The notes under the pieces were generated by a model, which ran no database searches, had not been told where the DNA came from, and saw nothing but the letters and a program-made list of their open reading frames with translations. A program made the position numbers and the translations under genes. DNA of 64,000 bases from Paramyrothecium sp. XJ0827. Taxonomy: Eukaryota; Ascomycota; Sordariomycetes; Hypocreales; Stachybotryaceae. Shown piece after piece: positions 21,841-33,398 of this stretch (position 1 is its first letter; every line of letters starts with the position of its first letter). The DNA is taken from contig JAJFPB010000003.1 of NCBI GenBank assembly GCA_020881915.1, positions 4,712,001 through 4,776,000 of the forward strand, read 5' to 3'.

Positions 21841-22491
21841 TGTGACGATCGGGGGTAGCCTTATACCGGAAGGTATAGGGTAGCTAAGGATTATTAGGGG
21901 TTTATTTATTCTTAGATAGAATAATAGGAAAGTATCTAAAGTATATAAGGGGTTATTATTAGTTTATAAGAGAATAATATAATAAAGGTTATCTTAGGGA
22001 CTATATATTATTAATAGCTAGTAATCTTTTATTTATCCTAAGGTAAAATCCTCCTATTTATATACTTATTATAATTACTTTATTAAGGTAATTACTAATA
22101 TACTTAGTTTAGTATACTTAGTTATAGTATATAAGTATATATATATAATTAGCCCTTCCTTTACTTAGTATTATATAGGAATTTACTTATATTCTTAGTT
22201 CTAAGGTAATTAGGTACTAGCCCCTTTTTTACTTTACTAAGTAGGGACTATAGTTTATTAGATCCCTAGAATAGTAGCTATATTATATCTAATATATTTC
22301 CCTATTATCTATATAAACCTCTAGTTATATTAGTCCTATATAATTATATCCTTAGTAAGAATTAATATATACTTAATTTATAGTCTACTAGTTAGTTTAT
22401 CTAGCTTCTCTATATAGTATTTATTATAACTAATATAAGTTATATTTATTCTATACTAGCTTAGTTAATGGGGTTAATATAGGTTATAATA
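21841..22491 (-). repeat. 3' LTR of element D (651 bp)
   Basis: TGTGACGATC...GGTTATAATA. The first ~240 bp and the last ~230 bp resemble LTR A; the middle differs, which accounts for the greater length. Confidence 0.88.
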
Positions 22492-22639
22492 TAATACTCC
22501 CCTCCCTAAGGCCTACTCTAGAGGCCTAGCTATTCCTTTATATAAATTAAACTAATTCCTAGATTTCTTAGTTATAGCCTAGTAAATATTTCTTCTTCTT
22601 TCCCTTCCTTATAATAACCTTAGAGACTACTATTTACTA

Positions 22640-23130
22640 TTATTTTTATACTAATACTATTTTTAGATTTAGTTTTACTATTATATCTTATATTTATTAT
22701 TACTTAAAGGATATAAAGTATAAAATACTATTTAGATTAAAGTATTACTAGATATATACTTATTTTAGCTATCTTTATAATTTAATAGATATTCCTCTAA
22801 TATCTTATAGATTCTTCCTTCTATATATTTCTTAGTTCTTACTAATTATAGCTTAGTTTATTAAATAATTAATAAGAATAAGAAACTAAAGAAGAAGAAA
22901 ATTAAGGTAGAAGAAGAGTTACTTTATTATTAAGTTACTCTCTCTAAGTCCCTAGCTTATTTAATATAATTATATTATTAGTACTAAGCCTTAAAAAATA
23001 AAAGTACTTATTTAGTAGAAAATACTAAGGCTAAGAAGGAGATTCTTATTAAAGAGATAGAAATTATCTTTAATATTTAATTCTTAGTTTATTCTAATAT
23101 TACTTTTTCTCTAGATATAGATTAATAGAT
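22640..23130 (+). pseudogene. Relic of the antisense coiled-coil ORF in element D
   Basis: At the same position and orientation as 3620-4117 of element A, the plus strand keeps a Lys/Glu-rich heptad-like frame with stops (KVEEELLYY, then ALKNKSTYLVENTKAKKEILIKEI). It is too mutated for more than a positional assignment. Confidence 0.4.
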
Positions 23131-26100
23131 CTTAGGTTTTAAAGCTTTATTTAATTTCGGAATTTCTTTAGTTTTAAGCTAGCTTTATTTAGGTATTTAA
23201 GTAGTTTTTAAGTATTTTTACTTTTATTATAATTTTTTTATTTAATAAAATATAGTTTTTCTTTATTTTTAGTTTATTTATATATAAGTATTTATTTTAC
23301 TTTATATTCTTCTTCCTTTATAAGTACCTTAATAGTTTCTTCTATAGATTTATTATCTAGTATTAGTTCTAGAAGTATAATATAAAATACTAGGTAATAT
23401 TTTATTATATTAAGTAATTCTAGTTTATAATTAATATCTTTAATTTTATATAAGATTTTAAAGGATCTAAGTTTTTTATAATCTAATTTATTACTTAATT
23501 ATATTATTTTTATATTTTTTTTAAGTAAGTAAACTATATTTCTCTTCTTAAAAATTAACTCTAATAATCTTTTTATATTATAATATTTCTTTATTTTTTA
23601 ATTTATAAATAAAATTTCTTATTTTATTATATTATATAATTATTTAAGTTCTTTTACTTTAATAATAGTTAGTTTATTAAGAAGTTCTTTATATTTAGTA
23701 TACTTAATAATTAGTTTAAATTTATAATTTATATAAAATAATAATATTTTAGTAGTTTTTAATTTAGTACTATTATAATAGTATTATACTATAGGTAGCT
23801 ATTTTACTTAATTCTTTTATTAGTAATTAATATAGTAGTAGAGATACTATTTTAAGTTTTAGTTTATATATTTTATTTATTTATTTATTTATAAATAATA
23901 AGTAGTACTTAGCTTATAATTAATACCTAAGAGAGTTATTAATTCTTACTAGAATTTAAATATAAATATAGATCCTTTATTAGAAATAATTTCTTCTAGT
24001 ATATTATATTAGTTTATAATATACTTATAGAAGTAATATATTATATCTTTAGTATTAATTACTTTATTATAGGTAATAAAATAAATATACTTAATAAGCC
24101 TATTAATAATAATAAAAATACTATTATAGTTATTTTTAGAGCTTAGTTTCTTTAATTAGGGAAACTTAATAATAAAGTCCTATAAAATTAATTACTAAGA
24201 TCTAATTAGTACTAGTAGTAATTTAAGGTATTTATAAGATTTATATCTTAAGACTTTAGTTTTATTATAAATATTATATTTTCTTATAATCCTTTTTATA
24301 TTTTTCTTTATTTTAAAGTAGTTATATATTTAGTATATAGCTTCTATAGTTTTTTTAATTCCCTTATATTTAATAATATAGTATTTATAGATTTTAATTA
24401 AAATTTCTTCTTATATTTCTTCTAGAATCTATATTTAATTATTATATATAGGTACTATATTATATTCTATATTTACTTCTATAGATACTTCTATAATATA
24501 TATAATATATTTTTTACTTTATTCTCTAATTTTATTATATTACTTATCTTCTATTTTAATTTTATAGGTTTTAATTAGATTAATAGTTTTCTATTTATAG
24601 TTCCCTTTTAAGTTTAAATATAATAGTTATTATATTACCTTAGGGATTTCTTATTTATATTTACTTTTTTAGTTTAGTATATTAGTATATCTATTCTTAG
24701 ATCCTTTTTAGTAAATAATTTTATAATTAAAGAATATAAGTATTTCTATATAGTAGATTTATTTTACTATTAGGGTTTATATTATAATAAAGTAAGTAAT
24801 ATTTTAGTAATTAATATAGATCTTAATCTTATATTTTATATCTATAAGGTAATATTAGAATTCCTTAAATACTTTAATAATTACTATAAATTCTTTATTA
24901 TAAATAAGGTAATAAAGTAGAGATCTAGTAATTTTCTTAGATTAGAAAGTAATAAGATATAGAAGTCTATTATCTCTTATTTATTTAATAGTAGTACTAA
25001 GGGTATAATTAAAGGTATTAGTTTCTAAGATAATTTACTTCTTTAAATTAAAGGTTATTAAAATAGGTTTATTAATAATTTAGTCTTTAATCTCTTTAAA
25101 GGCTCTTTAGGCTTCTAAGATTTATTTAAAAAGTATATCTTTTTTAATTAGATCTATTAATAGTTTAATAATCTTTCTAAAGTATTTAATAAAGTATTTA
25201 TAATAATTAATAAATCCTAGGAAACTTTAAATATCTTTAATATTATTTATAGGGGATTTCTATTTCTTAATTACTATAATTTTACTTTTTTCTATTTAGA
25301 TTTTATTAAATTAAATAATATATCTAAGGAAATTTACTTTATATATATAGAAGTTACTTTTAGTAGGTTCTACTAAGAGTTTAGTATCTTATAGTACCTA
25401 AAGTACTTTATATATATACTCTTTATATTATTTTTTATTTTTAAAAAAAAAAATATATTATTTAAGTAAATAATAATAAAGTTATTTATAAATTCTCTTA
25501 GAATATAATTAATTATATATTAAAATATAGCTAATATATTAGTTAAGCTAAATAGTATTACTAGGGTTTTAAAGAGTTTAAACTTTATATAAAAGGCAGT
25601 TTTCTATTTATTTCTTTTCTTTATTTTAATTAGGTTATAGGTACTTTTAAGATTAAGTATAATAAAAATTATTTTATTATATAAATAATCTCTTATTTCT
25701 ATAATAAGGAATAAAGATATTTTATTTTTAATTATAATATTATTTAATTAATAATAATCTATATATAGGTAGAGTTTTTTATTCTTTTTTAGAATAAATA
25801 TAATAAAGTATTTAATAAGTAATATTAATTATTAGATATATCTCTTTTTAAGGTTCTTATTAATATATTCTTTTAATATTCTTAGTTCTTTAATATTAAG
25901 GTTATAAATTAGTAAGAAGTAGGTCTTTTTTCTATTAATTAAGTAGATTTTATAGTTCTATTTTAAGTATTTAGGGAATCTACTTTTTAGGTTTTCTATA
26001 AATAACTTTATATATTTATAGTACTTTTCTAAGATATTTATAAGTTTATTTTTTACTTTTTATTTTACTTATATTTATTTCTTAATACTATATATAAGAA

Positions 26101-29100
26101 TATAAATAAGATTAATTACTTTTTACTTATAAGTAAATACTACTTAGCTCTATTTATATTATATATTAGGTTATATTCTATTATTAGTTAATACTTTAGC
26201 TTTTACTTAATAATCTTTCTATCTTAGGAGGGTCCTTTCTTTTTTAAATAGGGTTTTATTATAAATATTTATTTCCTTTTCTTTCTTCTACTTTCTTTTT
26301 CTTATTTAAAATAGTTATAATTCTACTATTATAACTTAGCTAGTATCTTAGTTAAAGGTAGGTCTTTAATTTTTTAATTATAGTTTACTTAGAAGTATAT
26401 TAGATTATATATATATAATATTAAAAGTAACTTAATATATAGTCCCTTATATTATTATATAGAGAACTACTTCTTTATTTATTAGCCCTTAGTTATAGGT
26501 AAATAAGACTTCTTTTATATTTATAGCTTTATATAGTTTCTTCTTTCTTTTCTATAGGATTTTATATTAATTTATAAAGTTAGAATTAATATAATTTTCC
26601 TTAGTACTAGTATTTATTCTAGTATTAATAGTTATACCTTAGATTATAAAGTTAATATAATACCCTTACTATTTTATTTATTTTTACTTTTAGATTATAG
26701 TAATAGTTTATTACTTTCTTCTATTATTCTATAGCCTAGTTATAATTAATAGATCTTATTTTTTACTTAGTTACTTTATATAGGGATTCTATTAATTCTT
26801 TATTTAGCTTCTTTAATATTAGTAAGTAGTTTATTACTTATCTCTTTTATATAAATAGTATATTTATAGTAGATTTAATATAAATAGTAGTACTTTTTAT
26901 ACTTCTAAATATATTTTTTCTTTATAGTACCTATTATTTTAGATTCTATTTCCTTATAAAGATATATTTTTTCTACCTTATATTTTTTATAGTTATAGTA
27001 ATAATATAGATTATCTTCTATATAACTAATCTTTATAAGACTAGATTTAATTTTATAGGTAGTAGGGTTTTTCTTTTTATAGTTATAGATAAAGTACTTT
27101 ATTTTATAGTAGTATTCCCTTCTTAGGAGCCTATTAAGAAATTATAAGATTATTATTTTAATATATTTATAGTCTTTATTTAGAAGTATATTTTCTAACT
27201 AAGTATACTCTTTTCTATATTTACTTTAGAATCTATAAAGTTAATTAATTTTTACTTAGTAGTATATTTAATATTTATTAGTTTTATAGATTTCTTCTAC
27301 TTTAAAGTAATACTCTTTAGAGTATTTCTTACTTAGTTTAAGGATTATAATTTAATACTTAAGGTAATATATCTTAATCTCCTAGTAAGGTATTTCCTTA
27401 AATATATAGGGGTTTTTTATTTTAGTACCTTATATATATATAGAAAATATATTTTATTTTATTTTAGTTATAAGGTAGATTAGATATTAGTATATTATAT
27501 AAAATACCTATAAGATTTTATTATATCTATAATAATTAGGATTAAATAGGGGATTATATTAAGAGTTAATAGTAAATCTTACTTCCTATAGGCTTATAGC
27601 TACCTTTATAGTTATTACTTAAATATATACTTTCTAATTCCTAAAGAGTAAATTATATTACTTTATTTTAATTTTAATTAGTATATAATTAAGTAGAAGT
27701 AAAGTACCTTTAGTAGTACCTATACTTAATTCTAATTTATTATTTAAGGGTTTATTAATTATAGGAGTTTCTCTTAGTAAGTTAATTAAGCTAATAATAT
27801 TAAAGATATTTTTAATTATTACTTATTAATTAGGGATATTTTTAGTAGGTTCTTATTTAGTAATAATATTAATTAATTATTTTTTAATTATATTAATATT
27901 ATATTAGTCTTCTTAAATTAACTAGAAATAGGTTTTCTTTCTATTCTAGGGCTTACTTCTATAGTTCTATATATAATATTTCTTTTTTCTATAGTTATAG
28001 TAGAAGAAGTTTTTTCCTTATTTCTAAATAATATTAATTTCTATAGATCCTACTATAATTCTATAAGCTATAGAAATAAATTTCTTCTTTCTTTAGTTTA
28101 CCTAGTAGGGGGTTTTAAATTTCTTTGCCTTATCTTCTTATTCCCTTTCTTTCTAGTATTTCTAATTATAATTATTAATTTCTACTACTTTATATATATA
28201 TTTTAATAATAAGATCTTATTATATTTAATTTTAATAAGTTTATTTTTTATATTAGATTTTACTTTATTATAAAAGATTTTCTTTAGAATATTCTCTAGC
28301 TAATAAAGTAATATAGTAATATAAAGGAACTTAGTAATAAGTTTAATATAAGATCTAATTTATCTAAGTAAGTTAAGGGCTCTCTTAGTATCTTATATCT
28401 TATTAATTATCTTAAAAATATATTTAATTTCTTCTTTAAACTTCTAGAAGCTTATAAAAATATATTTAATATAATTTATTTAGAAAATAGAAGTATTATT
28501 AATATAATCTTAAAATATAAACTTAAATTAGATTTATATCTTCCTAATTAAATTATAAGCTATAAATATAATTTTATTATAGTTTTATATAAAGAATAAG
28601 AAGTAATTTAAGTAATATACTTTAAGTAATATAATAAATATTTAAAGCTTACTTAAGGTACTATTAAAGGGCTTAGGCTTTTTAGTTTATAAAATAGCTT
28701 TTTTATTCTTTTAGGCCTCTATAACTCTACTAAGATTTATATTCTAAAGTTATTTAAGTATTTTCCTATTTTTCTTAGATTTCTTTATATAGAATTATAT
28801 TATATTAGCTATTTCCTTTTTAAGGGTTTTAATAAGTTACTTTAATTTATAGGTTTATTAAGTATTAAGAATATTATCTTAGAATTAATTAAGTTTTTTA
28901 TTAGTAATTTAAATATTCTTTTAGACTTTTATTTATAAGGTAGTAATTTTATTATTATTATTAGAATTTAATTATAAAGCTAGATCTTTACTTATAATAA
29001 TATTATCTCCTAAAGGGATTTTCTTAGAAGTAACTTTAGTAGGTAGAGACTTTAGTATTATAAGGTAGGCTATTTTCTTTTCCTTAGGGATTAGCTTAGT

Positions 29101-29168
29101 TAACTTACCTACTATTTTTAATATTACTTTAGATATAATAATATTACCTAAAATAAGAGCTATTAATA

Positions 29169-29819
29169 TATAATAATTAGAGGTAGTTTTATACTAGAAG
29201 ATATAAAGTAGCTAAGGATTATTAGGGATTTATTTATCTTTAAATAAAATAATAGAAAAGTATTTAAAGTATATAAGGGGTTATTACTAGTTTATAAGAG
29301 AATAATATAATAAAGGTTATCTTAGGGATTATATATTATTAATAGCTAGTAATCTTCTATTTATTCTAAGGTAGAATCCTTCTATTTATATACTTATTAT
29401 AATTACTTTATTAAGGTAATTACTAGTATACTTAATTTAATATACTTAGTTATAATATATAAGTATATATATATAATTAGCCCTTCCCTTACTTAGTATT
29501 ATATAGAAATTTACTTATATTCTTAGTTCTAGGGTAATTAGGTACTAGTTCCTTTTCTACCTTACTAAGTAGGGACTATAGTCTACTAGATCCCTAGAAT
29601 AGTAGCTATATTATACCTAATATATTCCTCTATTATTTATCTAAACCTCTAGCTATATTAGTCTTATATAATTATATTCTTAATAAGAACTAGTATATAC
29701 TTAATTTATAGTCTACTAGTTAGTTTACCTAGCTTCTCTACGTAGTATCTATTATAACCAATACAGATTATATTTATTCTATACTGGCTTAGTTAACGGG
29801 GTTAGTGCGGGTCGTAATA
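29169..29819 (-). repeat. 5' LTR of element D (651 bp)
   Basis: Starts TATAATAATT (TGTGACGATC before mutation) and ends GGGTCGTAATA. The last ~90 bp are nearly unmutated. Confidence 0.88.
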
Positions 29820-29824
29820 CTGTT

Positions 29825-30060
29825 CAGGAATAGCTCGAGATTGTCGCTTTCCACGAGGCGTTCCGCAAATGGCTCAAGAGGGATTTTCACTAGAATTCAG
29901 GACTATGTAGGCATACGCTCAGGAGTTACAATTATATCCACTTGCACGGATACGATTCCAGGGACGAAAGACTCTGGTCTAAGCGAACCAGTCAGGCGTT
30001 GTTGAGTGTGCGGACTAAATGTCAAGGAGCCCCACGACTACAGCTAAACCCTCAACATGA
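29825..30060. other. Short spacer between element D and the RiPP precursor gene
   Basis: Normal base composition. It may hold the last exon of the interrupted ankyrin gene (plus strand, two TAG codons) and must hold the terminator of the minus-strand precursor gene. No clear signal is seen. Confidence 0.3.
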
Positions 30061-30147
30061 TCACCTCTTGCGGTTCTTGCGGCCAGCAGCATTGGCATTG
30101 TTGGTCTCGGCTCCTTAAGGGTGACGAGCCTCAAGCTCCTCAAAGTC
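30061..30147 (-). pseudogene. Sixth precursor repeat beyond the present stop
   Basis: In the same frame as the precursor, the 29 codons after its TAG read DFEELEARHP, a TAA, then GAETNNANAAGRKNRKR and a final TGA at 30061-30063. This is clearly one more repeat copy. The TAG at 30148-30150 and the TAA at 30115-30117 could each be one C-to-T change (CAG, CAA). Confidence 0.7.
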
Positions 30148-31035
30148 CTATACCTCATCATCGTCCTCCTGACGCTTGTCCTCCTGGCGCTTGTTGTTGC
30201 CGTTGCGGTTCTTGCGACCGTTGGCGTTGGCGTTAGTCTTGGCTCCCTGGTGGTGGCGAGCCTCAAGCTCTTCGTAATCCTCTTCATCAATCGCCTCTCG
30301 CTTGTTGTTGCCGTTACGGTTCTTGCGACCATTGGCATTAGCGTTGGTTTTCGCGCCCTGGTGATGACGGGCCTCAAGGCCCTCCTCCCTCTTCTTGTTG
30401 CCATTGCGATTCTTACGGCCATTGGCGTTGGCATTGGCATTGTTGGTCTTGGCACCCTGGTGGTGGCGAGCCTCAAGCTCCTCGTAATCCGCTTCATCAA
30501 TTTGCTCCCGCTTGTTGTTGCCATTGCGGTTCTTGCGGCCATTAGCATTGGCGTTGACATTGTTGGTTTTGGCGCCTTGGTGATGACGAGCCTCGAGGAG
30601 CACGTCAGCGACAGCAGCAGCGGCAGCGCTGTCGACTACATAACCATCTGAATCATGGACCTCAAGCTCGTCTCGCTTCTGGTCGCGGTTGTTGGCCGCA
30701 GCAGCATTCTTGCCACCCTTGCGGCCATTAGCATTGTTGGTCTGAGCACCCTGATGATGGGGCTGCGGCATGGTTAGTATTTGTAGTCGTGCTTAGCGCT
30801 TCCCCGGAGCACTTACCTCGCGAATCTCTAGAGCATCGGTCAATGGGAAGGCAACAGCAGGCACCGCCATCATCACAGCAATAGGGGCCTGCTCTTTGTG
30901 TTAGATACTTGCCGCTTTCCCAACGCAAAAAGGTATACTTACGGCATACCGGCAGATGACGCTGCCGGATGGGGTAATAGAGAGTGACAAGCCTTGAGCC
31001 GCAAAGACGCTCAGAATAACAGCTGCAGAATGCAT
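30148..31035 (-). CDS. Kex2-processed repeat precursor, putative dikaritin-type RiPP
   Basis: Exons on the minus strand are 31035-30943, 30888-30817 and 30762-30148; both introns are 54 bp with GTAAGT donors and keep phase 0. The protein has 259 residues. The N-terminus is hydrophobic (MHSAAVILSVFAAQ, later APIAVMMAVPAVAF), a secretion signal. From residue 56 there are five copies of HHQGA[QK]TN inside a repeat ending ANGRKNRNGNNKR. Dibasic KR sites follow QK, NN, K, NN and NN and would be cut by Kex2-like protease. Linkers are acidic (EQIDEADYEELEAR and similar). Signal peptide, KR-bounded repeats and an adjacent UstYa gene are the hallmarks of UstA/PhomA-type precursors. No Tyr-bearing core like YAIG is present; the conserved candidate core is RHHQGAKTN. 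Alternatives are another Kex2-processed repeat (KEP) protein or, less likely, a pheromone, but there is no WxW-type motif. Confidence 0.8.
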
Positions 31036-32487
31036 CTTGGAACAATTTTGATACAATGAAGTGTGAAAAAAGATATGTAACTGAAAGTCAAAGTTAAATT
31101 ATGGTCTACCTGAGAACCAATGGGATCGAAGAGAAGTCGCGTCAAGCGATGAAAGGGGAGTAAGAAAGAATGGTGACCAGTTGAAGAATGATGGTTGAGA
31201 GTTTGAGCAGGTTGAGAACCTTTATACAGCAAGACAGCTGCCAACAACTTCGTTCCATGTAAGTAAAGGCTTGTCAACTAAGCCTATATGCTAGCAGAAG
31301 CCAGCCTGTTCCCTGGCATTACCTTTCGGCATGGACAATAATAGCACGCACAGGGTGATGAAACTTGGGATTTTCCATTGTCTCGTCTCATGGTGCCGAA
31401 AAGCCGGCTCGCCTGGCGGTTAGGACGAAATAATTCAGACGTAGCTGGGCCGCTGTCTACCTCATTCGCCGTAACTGTCAAACGGTAACGACAGTGTCTT
31501 GGGGTTATAAGTTGTGGGGTGTTGTGGAGACTTGTCGAGACAAGCTCTGCGTGTGGGCAAATAAACTCCGGCTAGTACGGCACGGCACTTGCAATGGGCT
31601 TTAGGAGGCTTGCTAATTTGCCGCTGGATGGCGACTCGAAGATGGAAGGGGGGGTGAGACAAGGGTTCTCATCACTCGTCGCATGCGTCTACCAGACCTT
31701 GCTCTTTCCCGACACGCATCTTGTACCTCTGTTGTTGGAGATACCGCAGTCAGAGGTGGGCTCTGCATTCCGCTCATGATCTTGAGAAATGCCAAGCTTT
31801 GGATTCTATTTCAATCACAGTCTGTGCATGAAACTGATCGCTTCTCTACCAAAATAGAACACCTATTGTCTTGGTAAACTAGGTTCTCGATCATGTTGTT
31901 ACCTAGAACAGCGGGCCAATGGTGCCCTTGTTGTGCGCTAAGCTGATGCGACGTGCTTCAGCATCCGCAACAGACGCGCTTACCCCTAGCTGTTCCAACC
32001 TGCGATAGTTCAGTAACATGCGTCGCTAAACGTCATTCGACCAGGGTATCCCCCCCTTGTTCACACACACTTCCAGGCTTGTTCCCCACTAGCTCCCGTG
32101 TTTATGCACCAATGAAGGTGCATGCACTCATCCCTCCAACCTCTATCGGGAAATCTCTCCTTGGCTTTTTCGTTCCATGTTTGTCTGACGATGATTTACT
32201 GCTATGGAGTTTGTGGGGTTTGGTTTGAGGCTTGGGCCAAGAGTCGGCCCAATCGAACAATGTCTTCGTCTCATGCGAGATGGCATTCAAACAATCAAAT
32301 TCACCGATTTTCAGGCCCATGCTACCTCAGCACTTGCTCTTTCTATCTTCTTCTTGTGCGACGCGCGCTGTGCGCTGTGATTACCAGTGTCTTTTCTCTC
32401 ATTACGTTTGATCATTTGTTGGCTCTTTCACGATCCTTTCCTTCCAATTCGCCTCTCGCTGTTACATACTTGTAATTCACATTCAAC
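31036..32487. promoter_or_regulatory. Divergent promoter region between precursor and UstYa genes
   Basis: 1452 bp with no supported gene. The position between two start codons facing away from each other suggests shared control. I do not see a defined operator or a clear TATA box. Confidence 0.45.
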
Positions 32488-33398
32488 ATGCATCAAGCCT
32501 ACGAGGCAATCCCTCTTGACGAGGAGAAACAATCCACAGAAAAAGGAAGGTTGTTTTTACGAGCAAGGACGATCGCGCTGGACCAAGATGGCAGACTATG
32601 GAGCATTTTGTCCTGGGTTCTACCAACCATCATGTTTATTACCTCCATCATCCTCTTTGCCGCCTCCTATTCTCTAAGGTACGGCCAATCCTCCGACCTG
32701 TACTTTACGCGGTTGTATTCTCCTTACTGTAAGCTCTTCAGTTTGCCCTGACTGCTCAGACTTTCCCTCACTAAATCGACGTAGCCCCGGCAGCCGAAGC
32801 CGTCGAGTACAAGACAATGCGTTATGACATAACCCCAGCAATGAAAAAGACCGAATATGTTGGCTACGGCCCAGAGGTGGACAAAGCATGGGACCACATC
32901 ACTTACGATGTGGGTGATCAGATGATTTCGAGGGATGCTCTCGACCGCCTGGGTCTTGATCCGAACTCTCTTAAGATCAAAGATTCCAAGACGGGCGAGG
33001 AAGGCTATCGTGTCGGAATGCAGGTATTTCATCAGCTGCATTGCCTCAACCTCTTGCGGCAAGACAGCCACAAAGAGTATTACTTACATCACGGCGGAGA
33101 CGTCGAGGTAGATCCTGAGGATCTACGAGGGCATCTAGGTAAGTTCATGAGGCTCCGGAGTACCTCCGTGGTCGTATTGAACGAATATTGACTCCTATTT
33201 CTACGCGTAGATCACTGCATCGAGATGCTGCGAGTTAGCCTCATGTGTCAAAGCGACATTGGCGTATTCCCTTTCAAATATTACGAGGGATTTGAAGGTC
33301 ATTGGCCAGACTTCAGTACCCTACATACATGTCGAAACTTTGATGCCATCCGCGATTGGGCATTCAACCATGCTGTAATTTTTGGAGACGAGGAATAA
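32488..33398 (+). CDS. UstYa-family (DUF3328) oxidase
   Basis: Exons are 32488-32728, 32785-33138 and 33211-33398; the introns have GTAAGC/TAG and GTAAGT/TAG borders and restore the frame. The protein has 260 residues, the usual family size. A short cytosolic N-terminus (AYEAIPLDEEKQ) precedes one membrane helix (about residues 38-62). Next come the family stem YSPAAEAVEY and EVDKAW, then the two diagnostic motifs HQLHC (163-167) and HLDHC (197-201). UstYa proteins oxidatively cyclise RiPP core peptides in ustiloxin, phomopsin and asperipin pathways, and others act in cyclochlorotine-type pathways. The divergent neighbour is the KR-punctuated repeat precursor, its most likely substrate. The family call is firm; the substrate is inference. 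Confidence 0.92.

Larger units (their letters stand above)
21841..29819 (-). mobile_element. Gypsy retrotransposon 'D', heavily RIP-mutated
   Basis: LTRs of 651 bp (21841-22491 and 29169-29819) and an exact 5-bp target duplication CTGTT (21836-21840 and 29820-29824). The minus-strand interior of 6677 bp is collinear with element A: the gag start near 29165, the zinc-knuckle region near 27970-28010, RT near 25500, integrase near 24000-24400, the chromodomain end near 23300. Transitions occur on both strands and destroy every frame. The outer 50-100 bp of both LTRs are much less mutated than the rest. Confidence 0.9.

Noticed and set aside
11214..29200. Centromere-like AT-rich DNA
   Set aside because: The AT richness is explained by RIPed Gypsy copies with matching LTRs and target duplications; no satellite array is seen.
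30121..30651. Long hydrophobic frame on the plus strand over the repeat precursor
   Set aside because: It is the antisense of the tandem repeats; the minus strand has signal peptide, introns and KR sites, so the plus frame is a shadow.
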